This document shows positions 55,011-63,629 of a stretch of DNA of 64,000 bases, piece by piece. Numbering within the stretch: position 1 is the stretch's first letter; each line of letters starts with the position of its first letter. The stretch covers positions 62,001-126,000 of the forward strand of contig NZ_PNFP01000014.1 in NCBI RefSeq assembly GCF_002940685.1, in the 5' to 3' direction. The notes below the pieces were generated by a model. That model ran no database searches, had not been told where the DNA came from, and saw only the letters and a program-made list of their open reading frames with translations. Position numbers and translations under genes: made by a program. This stretch comes from Ensifer adhaerens. Its GTDB lineage: Bacteria > Pseudomonadota > Alphaproteobacteria > Rhizobiales > Rhizobiaceae.

Positions 55011-57113
55011 ATGTACTCGCGCCTGAAAATTCTGCTGGCTCCTGCCTGTCTGCTCACCCTCATTCTCGTCTGGAGGGCCTTCGACCCCGGTGAACTGCTC
55101 GTTCGGGCGAGGGTGATGGTTTTTGATGCCTACACAAGGCTGCAGCCGCGCAGCTTCGAAGCCGCACCTGTCCGCATCGTCGACATTGATGACGAAAGTC
55201 TTCGGCGTGTCGGCCAATGGCCCTGGCCCCGCCGAGTGCTCGCCGAAATCACCGACCGGCTCGATGAAATGGGGGCGGCGGCCATCGGCTTCGACAGTCT
55301 GTTTGCCGAGGAAGATCGCACGGCCCCGAAGTTCCTGGCGCAAGCCTATCCCGACATCAAAGCGCTCGCCGGGCTGCCTGATCCCGACGACCGTTTTGCC
55401 GATGCGATCGCGCGCGCCGGCAACGTCGTGATGGGTTACGGATTGTCGATGGATGCCAATCAGGCGACACCAGCCATGAAGGCCGGCTTTGCGTTTTCGG
55501 GTCCTGATCCCGCCGCCTTCCTACCCAAATTTGAACGTGCAATCGTCAATCTGCCTAAGCTGGACGAAGCAGCGGCAGGATCAGGTGCGTTTGACTTCTA
55601 TCCTTCCGACGGGTTGATCGTGCGTGCTGTGCCGATGGTGTATGCCTTGCGCGGTAAGCTCTACCCCAGCCTGGCTGCCGAACTGCTTCGGGTGGCACAA
55701 GGCGCCAGTTCTTACACGCTGAAGGCGCAAGACGGCGCGCTCACGGATATGCGCATCGGCGAGCTTACCGTGCCATTGACTGCGCGCGGCGAGTTGCGCA
55801 TGCACTTCTCCCGTCCCGAGGGCGTGCGCTACCTTTCGGCCTGGAAACTGCTCGCCGAAAGCGCGCCACCGGAACTGATTGCCGGACATATCGTGCTCAT
55901 CGGCACCTCGGCAACCGGCCTCAACGATATCCGTGCTTCCAGTCTTGATCCGACGATGCCCGGCGTCGAAGCTCATGCCCAGGCAATCGAGCAGATATTG
56001 CTGCAGTCCTTCCTGCAGCGGCCGGATTGGGCGGAGGGGGCAGAGTGGTTGGTGACGCTGCTGCTCGGACTTCTGCTGATGGCATTGCTGTTTTATGCAA
56101 ACGCTTTCTGGGGTGCGATCGCAGGGTTGGCGGCAATCCTTGTCGCCGGTGGAGCCTCCTGGCACCTCTACGTCGCCGAGCGACTGCTGCTCGATCCCGT
56201 GACGCCGGGTCTGGCGGGCCTTTTCGTCTATCTGGCGGGGTCGCTGGCCTCTTATCTGAAGGTTGAGGGCGAACGCCGGCATGTCACGGCCGCCTTCGGC
56301 CAGTACCTTTCTCCCGCACTGGTCAAGAAGCTCGCCGCTGATCCGAGGCAATTGGCCCTTGGAGGCGAGACACGGGAGCTTACGCTGATGTTCTGTGACG
56401 TGCGGGGCTTTACCGCTATCTCCGAGCACTTCCGCGGAAACCCTCAAGAGCTGACCAGCCTCATCAACCGCTTTCTGACGCCGATGAGCGACGTGATCCT
56501 CGCCGCTGGCGGTACCATCGACAAGTACATGGGCGATTGTATCATGGCCTTCTGGAATGCTCCTCTCGACGATCCTCAACACGCCGTTCACGCGTGCGCG
56601 GCTGCGCGTGGAATGATGGCCGAACTTGAGGTCCTGAACGCGCAGCTGCCAGTCAAGCTCGGGATCGGCATTGGCCTCAATACCGGCACCTGCGTGGTCG
56701 GCAACATGGGCTCCGAACGGCGTTTTGACTATTCTGCGCTTGGCGACGCGGTCAATCTCGCATCACGCCTTGAGGGGCAATCGAAGACCTACGGTGTGAC
56801 GGTGGTGTTGAGCGAGGAGACACTTCGCCGGACCGGGCTTGCCGGCGTGGAACTCGACCTGATCGCGGTCAAGGGCAAAGAGGAGGCCGTACGAATCTTC
56901 ACCTTGGGAGAGCCTCCGGAGGAGCATGACGCCATGCTCGCAGCCTACCGCGCCCGGGCGTGGAAGGAAGCCCAGGCGCTTCTGAAACGCTTGAGCGCCA
57001 CCTATCCGGAATTCTCGACGCTCTACGCGCTCTACGCTGAGCGCGTTGCCGATCTGAGACTTCAGCCGCCGCCTGAGGATTGGGATGGCGTGTTTCGAGC
57101 GACCTCAAAGTGA
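55011..57113 (+). CDS. CHASE2-domain adenylate cyclase
   Basis: A 700-residue membrane cyclase. After an N-terminal helix, the extracytoplasmic CHASE2 sensor covers about residues 30-340 (VRIVDIDDESLRRVGQWPWP is its signature). Three membrane helices lie about 350-425, and a class III cyclase domain about 450-630. Metal aspartates (LMFCDVRGFTAISE, KYMGDCIMAFWNAP), the ATP-type Lys before YMGD and the Asn/Arg pair in LGDAVNLASRLE are all intact. In-frame starts at 54879 and 54954 would run through operator E, so 55011 is preferred. It probably makes cAMP for the cNMP-binding proteins of the island. Confidence 0.9.
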   Translation: MYSRLKILLAPACLLTLILVWRAFDPGELLVRARVMVFDAYTRLQPRSFEAAPVRIVDIDDESLRRVGQWPWPRRVLAEITDRLDEMGAAAIGFDSLFAEEDRTAPKFLAQAYPDIKALAGLPDPDDRFADAIARAGNVVMGYGLSMDANQATPAMKAGFAFSGPDPAAFLPKFERAIVNLPKLDEAAAGSGAFDFYPSDGLIVRAVPMVYALRGKLYPSLAAELLRVAQGASSYTLKAQDGALTDMRIGELTVPLTARGELRMHFSRPEGVRYLSAWKLLAESAPPELIAGHIVLIGTSATGLNDIRASSLDPTMPGVEAHAQAIEQILLQSFLQRPDWAEGAEWLVTLLLGLLLMALLFYANAFWGAIAGLAAILVAGGASWHLYVAERLLLDPVTPGLAGLFVYLAGSLASYLKVEGERRHVTAAFGQYLSPALVKKLAADPRQLALGGETRELTLMFCDVRGFTAISEHFRGNPQELTSLINRFLTPMSDVILAAGGTIDKYMGDCIMAFWNAPLDDPQHAVHACAAARGMMAELEVLNAQLPVKLGIGIGLNTGTCVVGNMGSERRFDYSALGDAVNLASRLEGQSKTYGVTVVLSEETLRRTGLAGVELDLIAVKGKEEAVRIFTLGEPPEEHDAMLAAYRARAWKEAQALLKRLSATYPEFSTLYALYAERVADLRLQPPPEDWDGVFRATSK

Positions 57114-57123
57114 TTGTGACCAG

Positions 57124-57939
57124 ATGACCTTTTCCGTGACTTTCTGGGGAGTGCGCGGGTCGATTGCCTGTTCGGGCGATGCATTTGCTCGCTATGGTGG
57201 GAACACCGCCTGCGTGGAGGCGCAAATAGGAGGCACAAGCTTCATTCTCGATGCGGGTACGGGGCTGATGCCATTGGGACGCAGTATGACTGGAGCAGAA
57301 CCCGCAGCCTGTCATCTTCTTCTGTCCCACGCCCATTGGGACCATATTGGCGGCTTCCCATTCTTCGCGCCGTGTTACGACCCGCGTTGGCGCATACACG
57401 TGCATGCGGGCAACATGTCCGCTAATGGTGGTGTCAGGCAGGTCCTGATGAGGCAGATGTCAGCGCTCTATTTCCCTGTGCCACTGTCGGCGATGGCAGC
57501 TGATATTCGTTTTGCCGATTTCGACCCAGGTGAAACTTTGATTCTTGGCGATGGAGTTACGGTGCGAACCGCGCCCCTCAATCACCCGGGTGGCTGCACC
57601 GGCTACCGTCTCGAATGGAGGGGCAAGAGCCTCGCCTACATAACCGACAACGAAGTGCGGCCAGGCTCGGACGATCCTGCACTTGCAGTGATGCAGGACG
57701 TCGATCTCGTTCTTTTTGATGCTGCCTACACAGAAGCAGACGAAGGTCGCAAGGGATGGAGCCACTCCACCTGGCAAGACGGAGTGCGGCTTGCGAGAGT
57801 TGCTGGTGCAAAGAAGCTCGTCCTGATCCACCACGATGCGGCGCATGACGACGCGATCATGGATAGGATCGAGCGGGAAGCTCAAGACAGGTGGCCCCAC
57901 GCGTCGGCCGCACGAGAGAGCGCGAACATTGTCCTGTAG
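57124..57939 (+). CDS. Metallo-beta-lactamase-fold hydrolase
   Basis: A 271-residue MBL-fold protein with the zinc-binding motif SHAHWDHIGG (HxHxDH, near residues 68-77), further ligands in LNHPGGCTGYR and LFDAAYTEAD, and a final HHD (IHHDAAHDD). It opens FWGVRGSIACSGDAFARYGG, as in a group often encoded after cyclase or signalling genes. It starts 10 bp after the cyclase stop. A role in cyclic-nucleotide turnover would fit the position but is not shown by sequence alone. Confidence 0.85.
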   Translation: MTFSVTFWGVRGSIACSGDAFARYGGNTACVEAQIGGTSFILDAGTGLMPLGRSMTGAEPAACHLLLSHAHWDHIGGFPFFAPCYDPRWRIHVHAGNMSANGGVRQVLMRQMSALYFPVPLSAMAADIRFADFDPGETLILGDGVTVRTAPLNHPGGCTGYRLEWRGKSLAYITDNEVRPGSDDPALAVMQDVDLVLFDAAYTEADEGRKGWSHSTWQDGVRLARVAGAKKLVLIHHDAAHDDAIMDRIEREAQDRWPHASAARESANIVL

Positions 57940-57966
57940 CCGCTTATCCAAGTCGGATTTTTGCAC

Positions 57967-58875
57967 TCACCCATGCGCCAGTTTTCGCGCATGACGGCGC
58001 GGAGAGCTTCCGAAGCGTTCGCGATAGGCAGCGATGAAGTTGTTCGCATGCCCGTAGCCCACATGGAAGGCGATCTGCTTGAGAGGCATGTCCGTTTCCT
58101 CAAGCATCGTACGTGCGGCGGAGAGGCGGGCTTCACGCAGATAACCGAACATCGTCGATCCGTAGCTCTCGCGAAAGCCTTGCGTCAGCCGTCGCTGGCT
58201 CAGGCCTGCCGCCTCCGCAAGTTCCGAAAGCGAAGGCGGTTGGGCCAGGTTGGAGGAGAGTATCTGTGCTGCGCGCGCAACGGCCTCGCGCTCACGCACG
58301 CTGAGGCTCTCCTCACTGTCTCTCGCCTCGTCAAATGCGAGTGTCGGCGTGTGCAGTGCCAATATCTCCAGAAGCTTGCCCCAGCGATAGATATCGCTCC
58401 CGTGGCCGGCAATGGGCGGTGTCGCCAGAAGGTTGAGATTCGCGGCCAATAGGTCCGGCGTACGGCGCAGTGCGGGTCGCTCGAGTTCCAGCGTATGTGC
58501 CGGAAGATTGGTCAGCCGCGCCAGGCAGGAAACCGCAGCCCGGTAACCTGCGATCAATGTGCGTGTCCTTGCCGGAAAGTGCATATGCACCGCGCCCGGG
58601 CCATGACTGTGCCAACCGAAACCTGCGTCGAGCCGAAGTGGGCCAAGGGACACGTGACCGGTAAGCGCAAAGAGACATGCAAGCGAGGCTTCCTGAGCGC
58701 CGCACAAGAGGTCTAGTCTTCCGTCCTGGTCCGCTTCGACGAGGATGATGTAGAGTTCAAGTCCTTCGAATTTGCATCCGTGATGCACAAGCCCGGTAAC
58801 CCCGTCAGCGGAACGGATCTGATGGTACGGAGAAAAAGCCGCCGAACCATCGAGCGTCAGGGCGTCAATCCGCAT
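57967..58875 (-). CDS. AraC-family transcriptional regulator
   Basis: A regulator of about 302 residues. The C-terminal double helix-turn-helix (about residues 200-300) has LSELAEAAGLSQRRLTQGFR and PLKQIAFHVGYGHANNFIAAYRERFG-like sequence; the N-terminal 190 residues resemble the PchR/ferripyochelin-receptor-regulator type of sensor. The start is uncertain: ATG 58875 follows GGAG, while the frame stays open upstream to 59316 with unconvincing sequence. It is convergent with the cyclase/MBL genes and is a second candidate for binding the CTATGR repeats. Confidence 0.82.
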   Translation of the reverse strand: MRIDALTLDGSAAFSPYHQIRSADGVTGLVHHGCKFEGLELYIILVEADQDGRLDLLCGAQEASLACLFALTGHVSLGPLRLDAGFGWHSHGPGAVHMHFPARTRTLIAGYRAAVSCLARLTNLPAHTLELERPALRRTPDLLAANLNLLATPPIAGHGSDIYRWGKLLEILALHTPTLAFDEARDSEESLSVREREAVARAAQILSSNLAQPPSLSELAEAAGLSQRRLTQGFRESYGSTMFGYLREARLSAARTMLEETDMPLKQIAFHVGYGHANNFIAAYRERFGSSPRRHARKLAHG

Positions 58876-59341
58876 CGACCGATCTCCGAATGCAACGTGA
58901 AGACACAAACCGCCGTCGACAACTGAGGTGGGTTCTGATGTTCCCGTTACGGCTGGAGAACCTTTGAGGTGAAAGGGCAACGCTTTGCAACAATTAGGTT
59001 TTTTCGAATGCGCGAATTGTCTGGAGATGCCACGGAACCGGCAATCCGTGCCAAACATCGGCGATGTGCTTGTGGTCTCGTGGCTGGCAAGAAAGCAGGA
59101 TTGACTGTTTGGTCCGCCGAAATAAGGGGCGGTTTCAGCTGAACGAAGCACCCGACGAATGTCGAGCGAACGACTGAAGATTGAGGCACCAAGCCATCGG
59201 CATCGCACAGAAAATTGCCGCCAGCATACTGCGCGAGCATTTGCCGAGCATAGGCCGACACAGTGAAGTCCTGCGCCGATGGCGCGTCCTGGAAGGAGCG
59301 GCCCGTCAAGCGACACGAACGATATCCCTTCAATGCGGCTC
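58876..59341. other. Stretch between AraC and SulP genes, no further gene recognised
   Basis: About 465 bp. The upstream extension of the AraC frame is open here but reads unlike a protein (many Cys and Ser, no family similarity). A short plus-strand frame is also unconvincing. The AraC promoter should lie here. Confidence 0.45.
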
Positions 59342-61546
59342 TTACGCGTTCGCCACTGTAACCATGCGATTGGCGACCGTCAGGCGATCAGCGAGGGTGC
59401 GGGCGAAGAGCCGATGGGCAAGAACGGCCAGTTCCGGGTCGTTCTTCTCCAGAGCCTTGAGCGTTTTCCGGGTCAGTCTGAAAAGGATCGCTTCCCTTTC
59501 AATAAACACGTCGGCGGTGCGGGTTCCGCCGAGATAGAAGGAGATTTCGCCGAGCACGGCCCCGGATGTCATGCTGCGCAGGCGCAGGATTTGTCCGTCG
59601 GGCAGGGTGAGCTGTACCCGTACCGCGCCACGCCCCAGCAGGAAGATGTCGTCTGCCTCATCTCCGGCCGTGATCAGCCGTTCTCCCACCTTCCGTTCGA
59701 GGCGCTCCATAGCCGCGATGAGCGCGGCAAGCCTTGGATGATGGCCGAGTGCCTTGACAAACTGGGCGGCGACATCGCTCTCGCCATGTTCGTGGCATTC
59801 GGCCGTGATCAACCGCTCTTCGCAATCTTCGAGCGCGTGGTCCAGATCGACGGCGAACGTCACGCTGCCGGTACCCGGACTGGACCTCAGGGCAGGGCCG
59901 AGCATGGTCTTCACCGCCGGCGGAAGTGACGAGAGAGTGACCGAAATCCCTTCGGCCGCCAGCAGGCTGAAGATCCGCGAAAAGCCGGCAACCGCGGCAG
60001 AGTCCGTCCCGCAGATGCGTCGGAAGTCGAGGATCAGGAAGCGGGGCGGCGGATCGTCGTCGATACGCTGCTTCACGGCATCGGCCACCTGTCCCATCGT
60101 CCCGAAGAAGAGATAGTTATGGAGTTCCAGGATGTGGATGAGATCGCCGTTCTCGTCGAGAATGCGGTTTGCCAGGTGCGAACGGTCGGTGCGGCTGCGC
60201 CGATCCCGTCCGCTCGCGGCAAGGCGGACGACGGGGAGCCGGGCATAGGTGTAGACGAAGGTTGCCAGCGAGGCGGCAAGTCCCACCGCCATGCCGGCCA
60301 TGAAGCCAAAGGCCATCATCGATGCGACGATCGAAAGCACCACGGCCCACTCCAGCCGGGGCAGCGCCCTTCGCGTCGCGACCGCCCAGTCATGGAGGAG
60401 TTCCGAGCCGAGCATGATCATCAGTCCGGCGGCGACGAAGAGCGGGATGCCGGCGGCAAGCGCGGTGGCGAAGGGGAGAGCGAGCGCCATGATGGCCGCG
60501 GTTGCAAGGCCGGCGGATCGATCCGTGACCCCCAACCGGCGCGCCAGCAGCGTCATGCCGAGGCCGGTGAAGCCCGAGGCGCCGCTGATGAGGCCGACGG
60601 CCACGTTCGCCTGGCCAGCGACGCGTAGTTCGGCATTCGCGTCGATGTCGCGACCGACGGCGGCCTCAAGGCCGCTCGTATTGAGAAGCATGCCGGTCAT
60701 CGAGATGAGCGGGAGCGAAACGAGCATCGGCGCGACCGACAGCACGGCCGACCAGTCTGCGGCCGAGGCGATCCAGAGCGGAGAGGGCAGGGCAAGGCCG
60801 CCGGAGTCCGAGATCGCCGGCAGCCATCCCGACGCGCGTGCCGTTTCGATCGGCATGCCGGCCAGAAAAAGGGCGCCATAGAAGAGGGCGATGGCGGCCA
60901 GCATGACGGTCGGCGCCGCGATCGGGCTCGGCAAAAGACGAAGGGTGGCGGCCAGCGCCACGGCAAAGATCAGCGCCGGGACGAGGATGCAGAGAGCCGA
61001 GGGATCGGCGAGGGACTGGAGGATCCTTGATGGATCGGTACCGGGGCCGATCATCACCAGCGCGCCATCGATCAGCAGCCAGCCGGAGCCGGCGAGGAAG
61101 CCCGCCACGACCGGGTAGGGCAGGAAGCGCACCAACGCGCCGAAGCGGAAGCGGCCGGAGAGGTAGAAGATGGAGCCCGTCGCCAGTGTGCTGACAGCCA
61201 GGATTGCGAAAGCCGTGGCGATCTTCTCCTCCGGACCGGCGGCGATCATCGATCCGGTCGCGGCCGCCACAGCCGAGGCAAGTATGGCGATGCTGGTCTC
61301 CTGGACCTGCGCCACGCTGGTGGGCAATCGGCTGAATAGCGACACGTAGACCGCGAGGATCACGCAGCTTAAGAGCATGACGCTGACGCCGGCTCCGAAG
61401 CCGGCGGCAAGCGTGCCGGAGAAGACGAGCGCTGCGAAGGCAACGCTCGTGCCGAGGCCGTCGATACCGGCAACCAGGCCGAACATGACTGAGGATATGG
61501 GCTTTCCGGTCACGGCGCTCACCTTCGCCCTTGCGGCCTTCAACAT
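59342..61546 (-). CDS. SulP-family transporter with STAS and cyclic-nucleotide-binding domains
   Basis: A 734-residue protein. Residues about 15-440 form the SulP anion-transporter core (GLVAGIDGLGTSVAFAALVF near the start, SGASGFTGLGMTLLARRLG in the middle). A STAS domain spans about 465-585 (PPPRFLILDFRRICGTDSAA), and a cNMP-binding domain about 600-725 (GDEADDIFLLGRGAVRVQLT, then GAVLGEISFYLGGTRTADVF). The last domain is unusual for bacterial SulP proteins and gives a direct route for cAMP control. The start may be 61546 (MLKAARAKV) or upstream at 61621. The anion is unknown. Confidence 0.85.
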   Translation of the reverse strand: MLKAARAKVSAVTGKPISSVMFGLVAGIDGLGTSVAFAALVFSGTLAAGFGAGVSVMLLSCVILAVYVSLFSRLPTSVAQVQETSIAILASAVAAATGSMIAAGPEEKIATAFAILAVSTLATGSIFYLSGRFRFGALVRFLPYPVVAGFLAGSGWLLIDGALVMIGPGTDPSRILQSLADPSALCILVPALIFAVALAATLRLLPSPIAAPTVMLAAIALFYGALFLAGMPIETARASGWLPAISDSGGLALPSPLWIASAADWSAVLSVAPMLVSLPLISMTGMLLNTSGLEAAVGRDIDANAELRVAGQANVAVGLISGASGFTGLGMTLLARRLGVTDRSAGLATAAIMALALPFATALAAGIPLFVAAGLMIMLGSELLHDWAVATRRALPRLEWAVVLSIVASMMAFGFMAGMAVGLAASLATFVYTYARLPVVRLAASGRDRRSRTDRSHLANRILDENGDLIHILELHNYLFFGTMGQVADAVKQRIDDDPPPRFLILDFRRICGTDSAAVAGFSRIFSLLAAEGISVTLSSLPPAVKTMLGPALRSSPGTGSVTFAVDLDHALEDCEERLITAECHEHGESDVAAQFVKALGHHPRLAALIAAMERLERKVGERLITAGDEADDIFLLGRGAVRVQLTLPDGQILRLRSMTSGAVLGEISFYLGGTRTADVFIEREAILFRLTRKTLKALEKNDPELAVLAHRLFARTLADRLTVANRMVTVANA

Positions 61547-61730
61547 TATTCGACTTGCCAAATTGAGAGGATCGACGGGCGAAGTGTGTCTTGCGAAAGG
61601 CAGGTGCCCATGGTGACCCACGCCTTGCCGCGATCAGCGCGCACCCGACTGCGAAGATCACACCCATCGCCACGGTTTGCGGTGGCGCAGTGCGATCTTC
61701 AGCTGTGGGCTGAATGCCGGCGCGCTTAGC

Positions 61731-62039
61731 TTACTTGCACGGAGCGTTCTCCTTTTTGGCGCGTTCCCATTGTTCCCAGGCCGATTCGATACCGCCCGAG
61801 ACGAGTTCCAGCTCGAAGTCCTGAAGTTCTTCGCCTCCAGCGGCTTTGCCGATGAGGCTGCCGAGATCGGCAAGACCGGCCTTGACCTGTGAGGCATCCA
61901 ACATGATGTTCCGGGCCCCAGCCTCATCCAGGATCAACTCGATCAGTTGGGCTTCGTTTGACGCAGTTGCGAGACGGCCAAGTGCCTCTGCGTCCTTGCG
62001 AAGAGTGGAATAAAATTCGATTGCTTGGATATCGCTCAT
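61731..62039 (-). CDS. Nif11-type RiPP precursor peptide 4
   Basis: A 102-residue precursor about 14 kb from the other three. The leader (IEFYSTLRKD, NEAQLIELILDEAGARNI) ends ELQDFELELVSGG. The predicted core is IESAWEQWERAKKENAPCK (19 residues), ending Cys-Lys like precursors 1 and 2. GAGGAAAG lies about 6 nt before the start. It has its own copy of the direct-repeat operator upstream (62152), linking it to the rest of the island although it has no maturation gene beside it. Confidence 0.85.
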   Translation of the reverse strand: MSDIQAIEFYSTLRKDAEALGRLATASNEAQLIELILDEAGARNIMLDASQVKAGLADLGSLIGKAAGGEELQDFELELVSGGIESAWEQWERAKKENAPCK

Positions 62040-62151
62040 AGTATCTTTCCTCAGGATCCAGGGTTATCCGGCGCCGCCTCGCGATGCCGAGACGTGCCGT
62101 TTTCGATGTCCCGATCTTCGGGGAAAGCAGTCATTCATGAAAGCGTGCGGC

Positions 62152-62182
62152 GCTATGGCAAGTACGGCAGCGGCTATGAATT
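62152..62182 (+). promoter_or_regulatory. Direct-repeat operator F (precursor 4 promoter)
   Basis: GCTATGG at 62152 and GCTATGAATT at 62173, a 21-bp period. It lies 113 bp upstream of precursor 4 and 130 bp from the end of the next gene. The sequence between the boxes closely resembles operator C. The rest of the 270-bp gap holds no gene. Confidence 0.6.
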
Positions 62183-62311
62183 CCGGTACGCGGGAGACGG
62201 GTTCATACCTGCATCGACGATTTTATGGTTTGCGAAAGGGCCGCATCGGCGTCCCATCCCAGTGGCTTTGAGGGGCTCACGTCTGTAGGGAGACCGGCTC
62301 TGCCGGGGTGC

Positions 62312-63241
62312 TCACGCAATCGACAGCATAGTTGCGCGGATATGCGCTCTCGCGTCGCTTCTCCCGTTCAAGTCCTCCTGCGCCTGCCCGTAGGCCACGG
62401 AAATGGCGCGGAACTTGATAGCCTGCCAATGGACATAGTCCCGGAGCAGGGTTTGGGAGACGAACAAGTCGCCACGATTGCCAGGAAGGCTCCAGACGAG
62501 AAGTCCCTCCGATTTTGCCCGGGAAAATACCCTTTGCACATGGCCGCGCGACAGGGTGTGTCGGGTCGAGATGTCACTTGCAGGGAGCGGTCCGAGACAG
62601 ACCTGTTGATCAATGCCCTCAAGGCTGGCCGGCATCCGGCAGATGAGCTCATGCAGGATATTGCTTCCCGATTCCGTGCGGACGAAGAGGTTGACGCTCG
62701 CTGGCGGCTGTGCCCAATCCGGGTGAAAAACAAGGGACCGAACAGTCAGAGGATGGATGCGCGCAAGCAGGCGCTGGTCGCTGCCTAGACTGGAGGCCCG
62801 ATCACCTCCATCGAGCCGGTCGAGGGCCGAAAGATGGCTTGCCAGCCATTGGCCAATCATCGTCTCGCCATATGCGCTCAACTGCACTGGCCTGACGCGC
62901 CTGTCCCGGCATTCCTGCGGGACAAGCAAGCCGTAGGCCGCCATTTCGGCCAGATGGGCCGTAAGCGTGTTCTTGCTGAAGGGCAGCTCTGCCGCAAAGA
63001 ATTCGATGAGCGCCCCGGCCGTAAGAGGCGGACGCGTTTCATCGTGCTTTCGCTCAAAATGAAGGGCAACGATTGCTTGCGTGATCAGCCACTTCTGCAT
63101 GCTGGCGACGTAGCGCACCACCCTTGGCGCGACATCGTGCATCGCGAGCAGCTCCTTGGCCGCATCCCGCAAGACGGCAAAGAATGCGGCCCCGCCACTC
63201 GAAGTCATCGGACTGAAATCGTCTTGCGATCCTAAAGGCAT
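62312..63241 (-). CDS. Putative transcriptional regulator with two winged-helix segments
   Basis: A 309-residue protein not matching a family I can name. A MarR-like winged helix is seen near residues 80-135 (FAAELPFSKNTLTAHLAEMA, then LLVPQECRDRRVRPVQLSAYG). A second helix-turn-helix-like segment lies near 245-285 (STRHTLSRGHVQRVFSRAKS, then LLVWSLPGNRGDLFVSQ). The start at 63241 (MPLGSQDD) or 63208 (MTSSGG) is preferred to 63379, which would overlap the leader cassette. It is divergent from cassette copy 2 and adjacent to precursor 4, so it may regulate either. Confidence 0.6.
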   Translation of the reverse strand: MPLGSQDDFSPMTSSGGAAFFAVLRDAAKELLAMHDVAPRVVRYVASMQKWLITQAIVALHFERKHDETRPPLTAGALIEFFAAELPFSKNTLTAHLAEMAAYGLLVPQECRDRRVRPVQLSAYGETMIGQWLASHLSALDRLDGGDRASSLGSDQRLLARIHPLTVRSLVFHPDWAQPPASVNLFVRTESGSNILHELICRMPASLEGIDQQVCLGPLPASDISTRHTLSRGHVQRVFSRAKSEGLLVWSLPGNRGDLFVSQTLLRDYVHWQAIKFRAISVAYGQAQEDLNGRSDARAHIRATMLSIA

Positions 63242-63371
63242 GGTTGTGTCTGTCGCACCGCAGGTTATGGCATCCCCGGCATCACTACCCACCCAGTCTT
63301 GCCTCAGTATGTCGCCGCGTCGCCCGGGTGACTCAATTTTGGGTGCACCCACCCGCAGTCTGCTTCTCCTG

Positions 63372-63400
63372 TTGATCACGATCTTCCCCTGTCGCTATCA
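63372..63400 (+). promoter_or_regulatory. Predicted sigma-70-type promoter in cassette copy 2
   Basis: TTGATC (63372-63377), 17 bp and CTATCA (63395-63400). The boxes and spacing match copy 1, with only one base changed in the -10 box. Confidence 0.55.
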
Positions 63401-63425
63401 GTGACCAGTTTTTGGGGGAAGCATC

Positions 63426-63461
63426 ATGAAATCAATTCTCTGTCGCCTGCGCGCGGTCTGA
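63426..63461 (+). CDS. Conserved 11-residue leader peptide, copy 2
   Basis: Encodes MKSILCRLRAV with TGA at 63459-63461, behind GGGGGAAG. Compare MKSVLCRLQVG in copy 1: same length, same stop position and mostly silent changes in the first eight codons. Whether it is translated is unproven. Confidence 0.45.
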   Translation: MKSILCRLRAV

Positions 63462-63629
63462 ACGACCGCCCTACCGAGGTCGGCTGTTGGCTGTTTCTTA
63501 GGAGGCTTCCAACCGGCAGACCGAACTTGCCCGTCCAGAATTCAAGCGCGTCCCATGACGATGTCATGGGGAGGGCTGCCCTCGTCCGTCGATTGATCCG
63601 GCAACAACGCCCCCTCGAGGCAAAATCGA

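Larger units (their letters stand above)
63263..63466 (+). repeat. Promoter/leader cassette, copy 2
   Basis: Similar to 36927-37130: TTATGGCATCCCC, GTGACTCAATTTTGGGTG (63328-63345, identical 18-mer), TTGATC-N17-CTATCA and the leader frame. The distance from the 18-mer to the -35 box is 26 bp here and 25 bp in copy 1. In this copy TGGGTGCACCCA forms a perfect palindrome next to the 18-mer. It precedes the secreted-protein gene at 63630. Confidence 0.75.

Noticed and set aside
55581-56591. Minus-strand frame of 336 codons opposite the CHASE2 cyclase
   Set aside because: Antisense shadow of a protein with all catalytic motifs intact.
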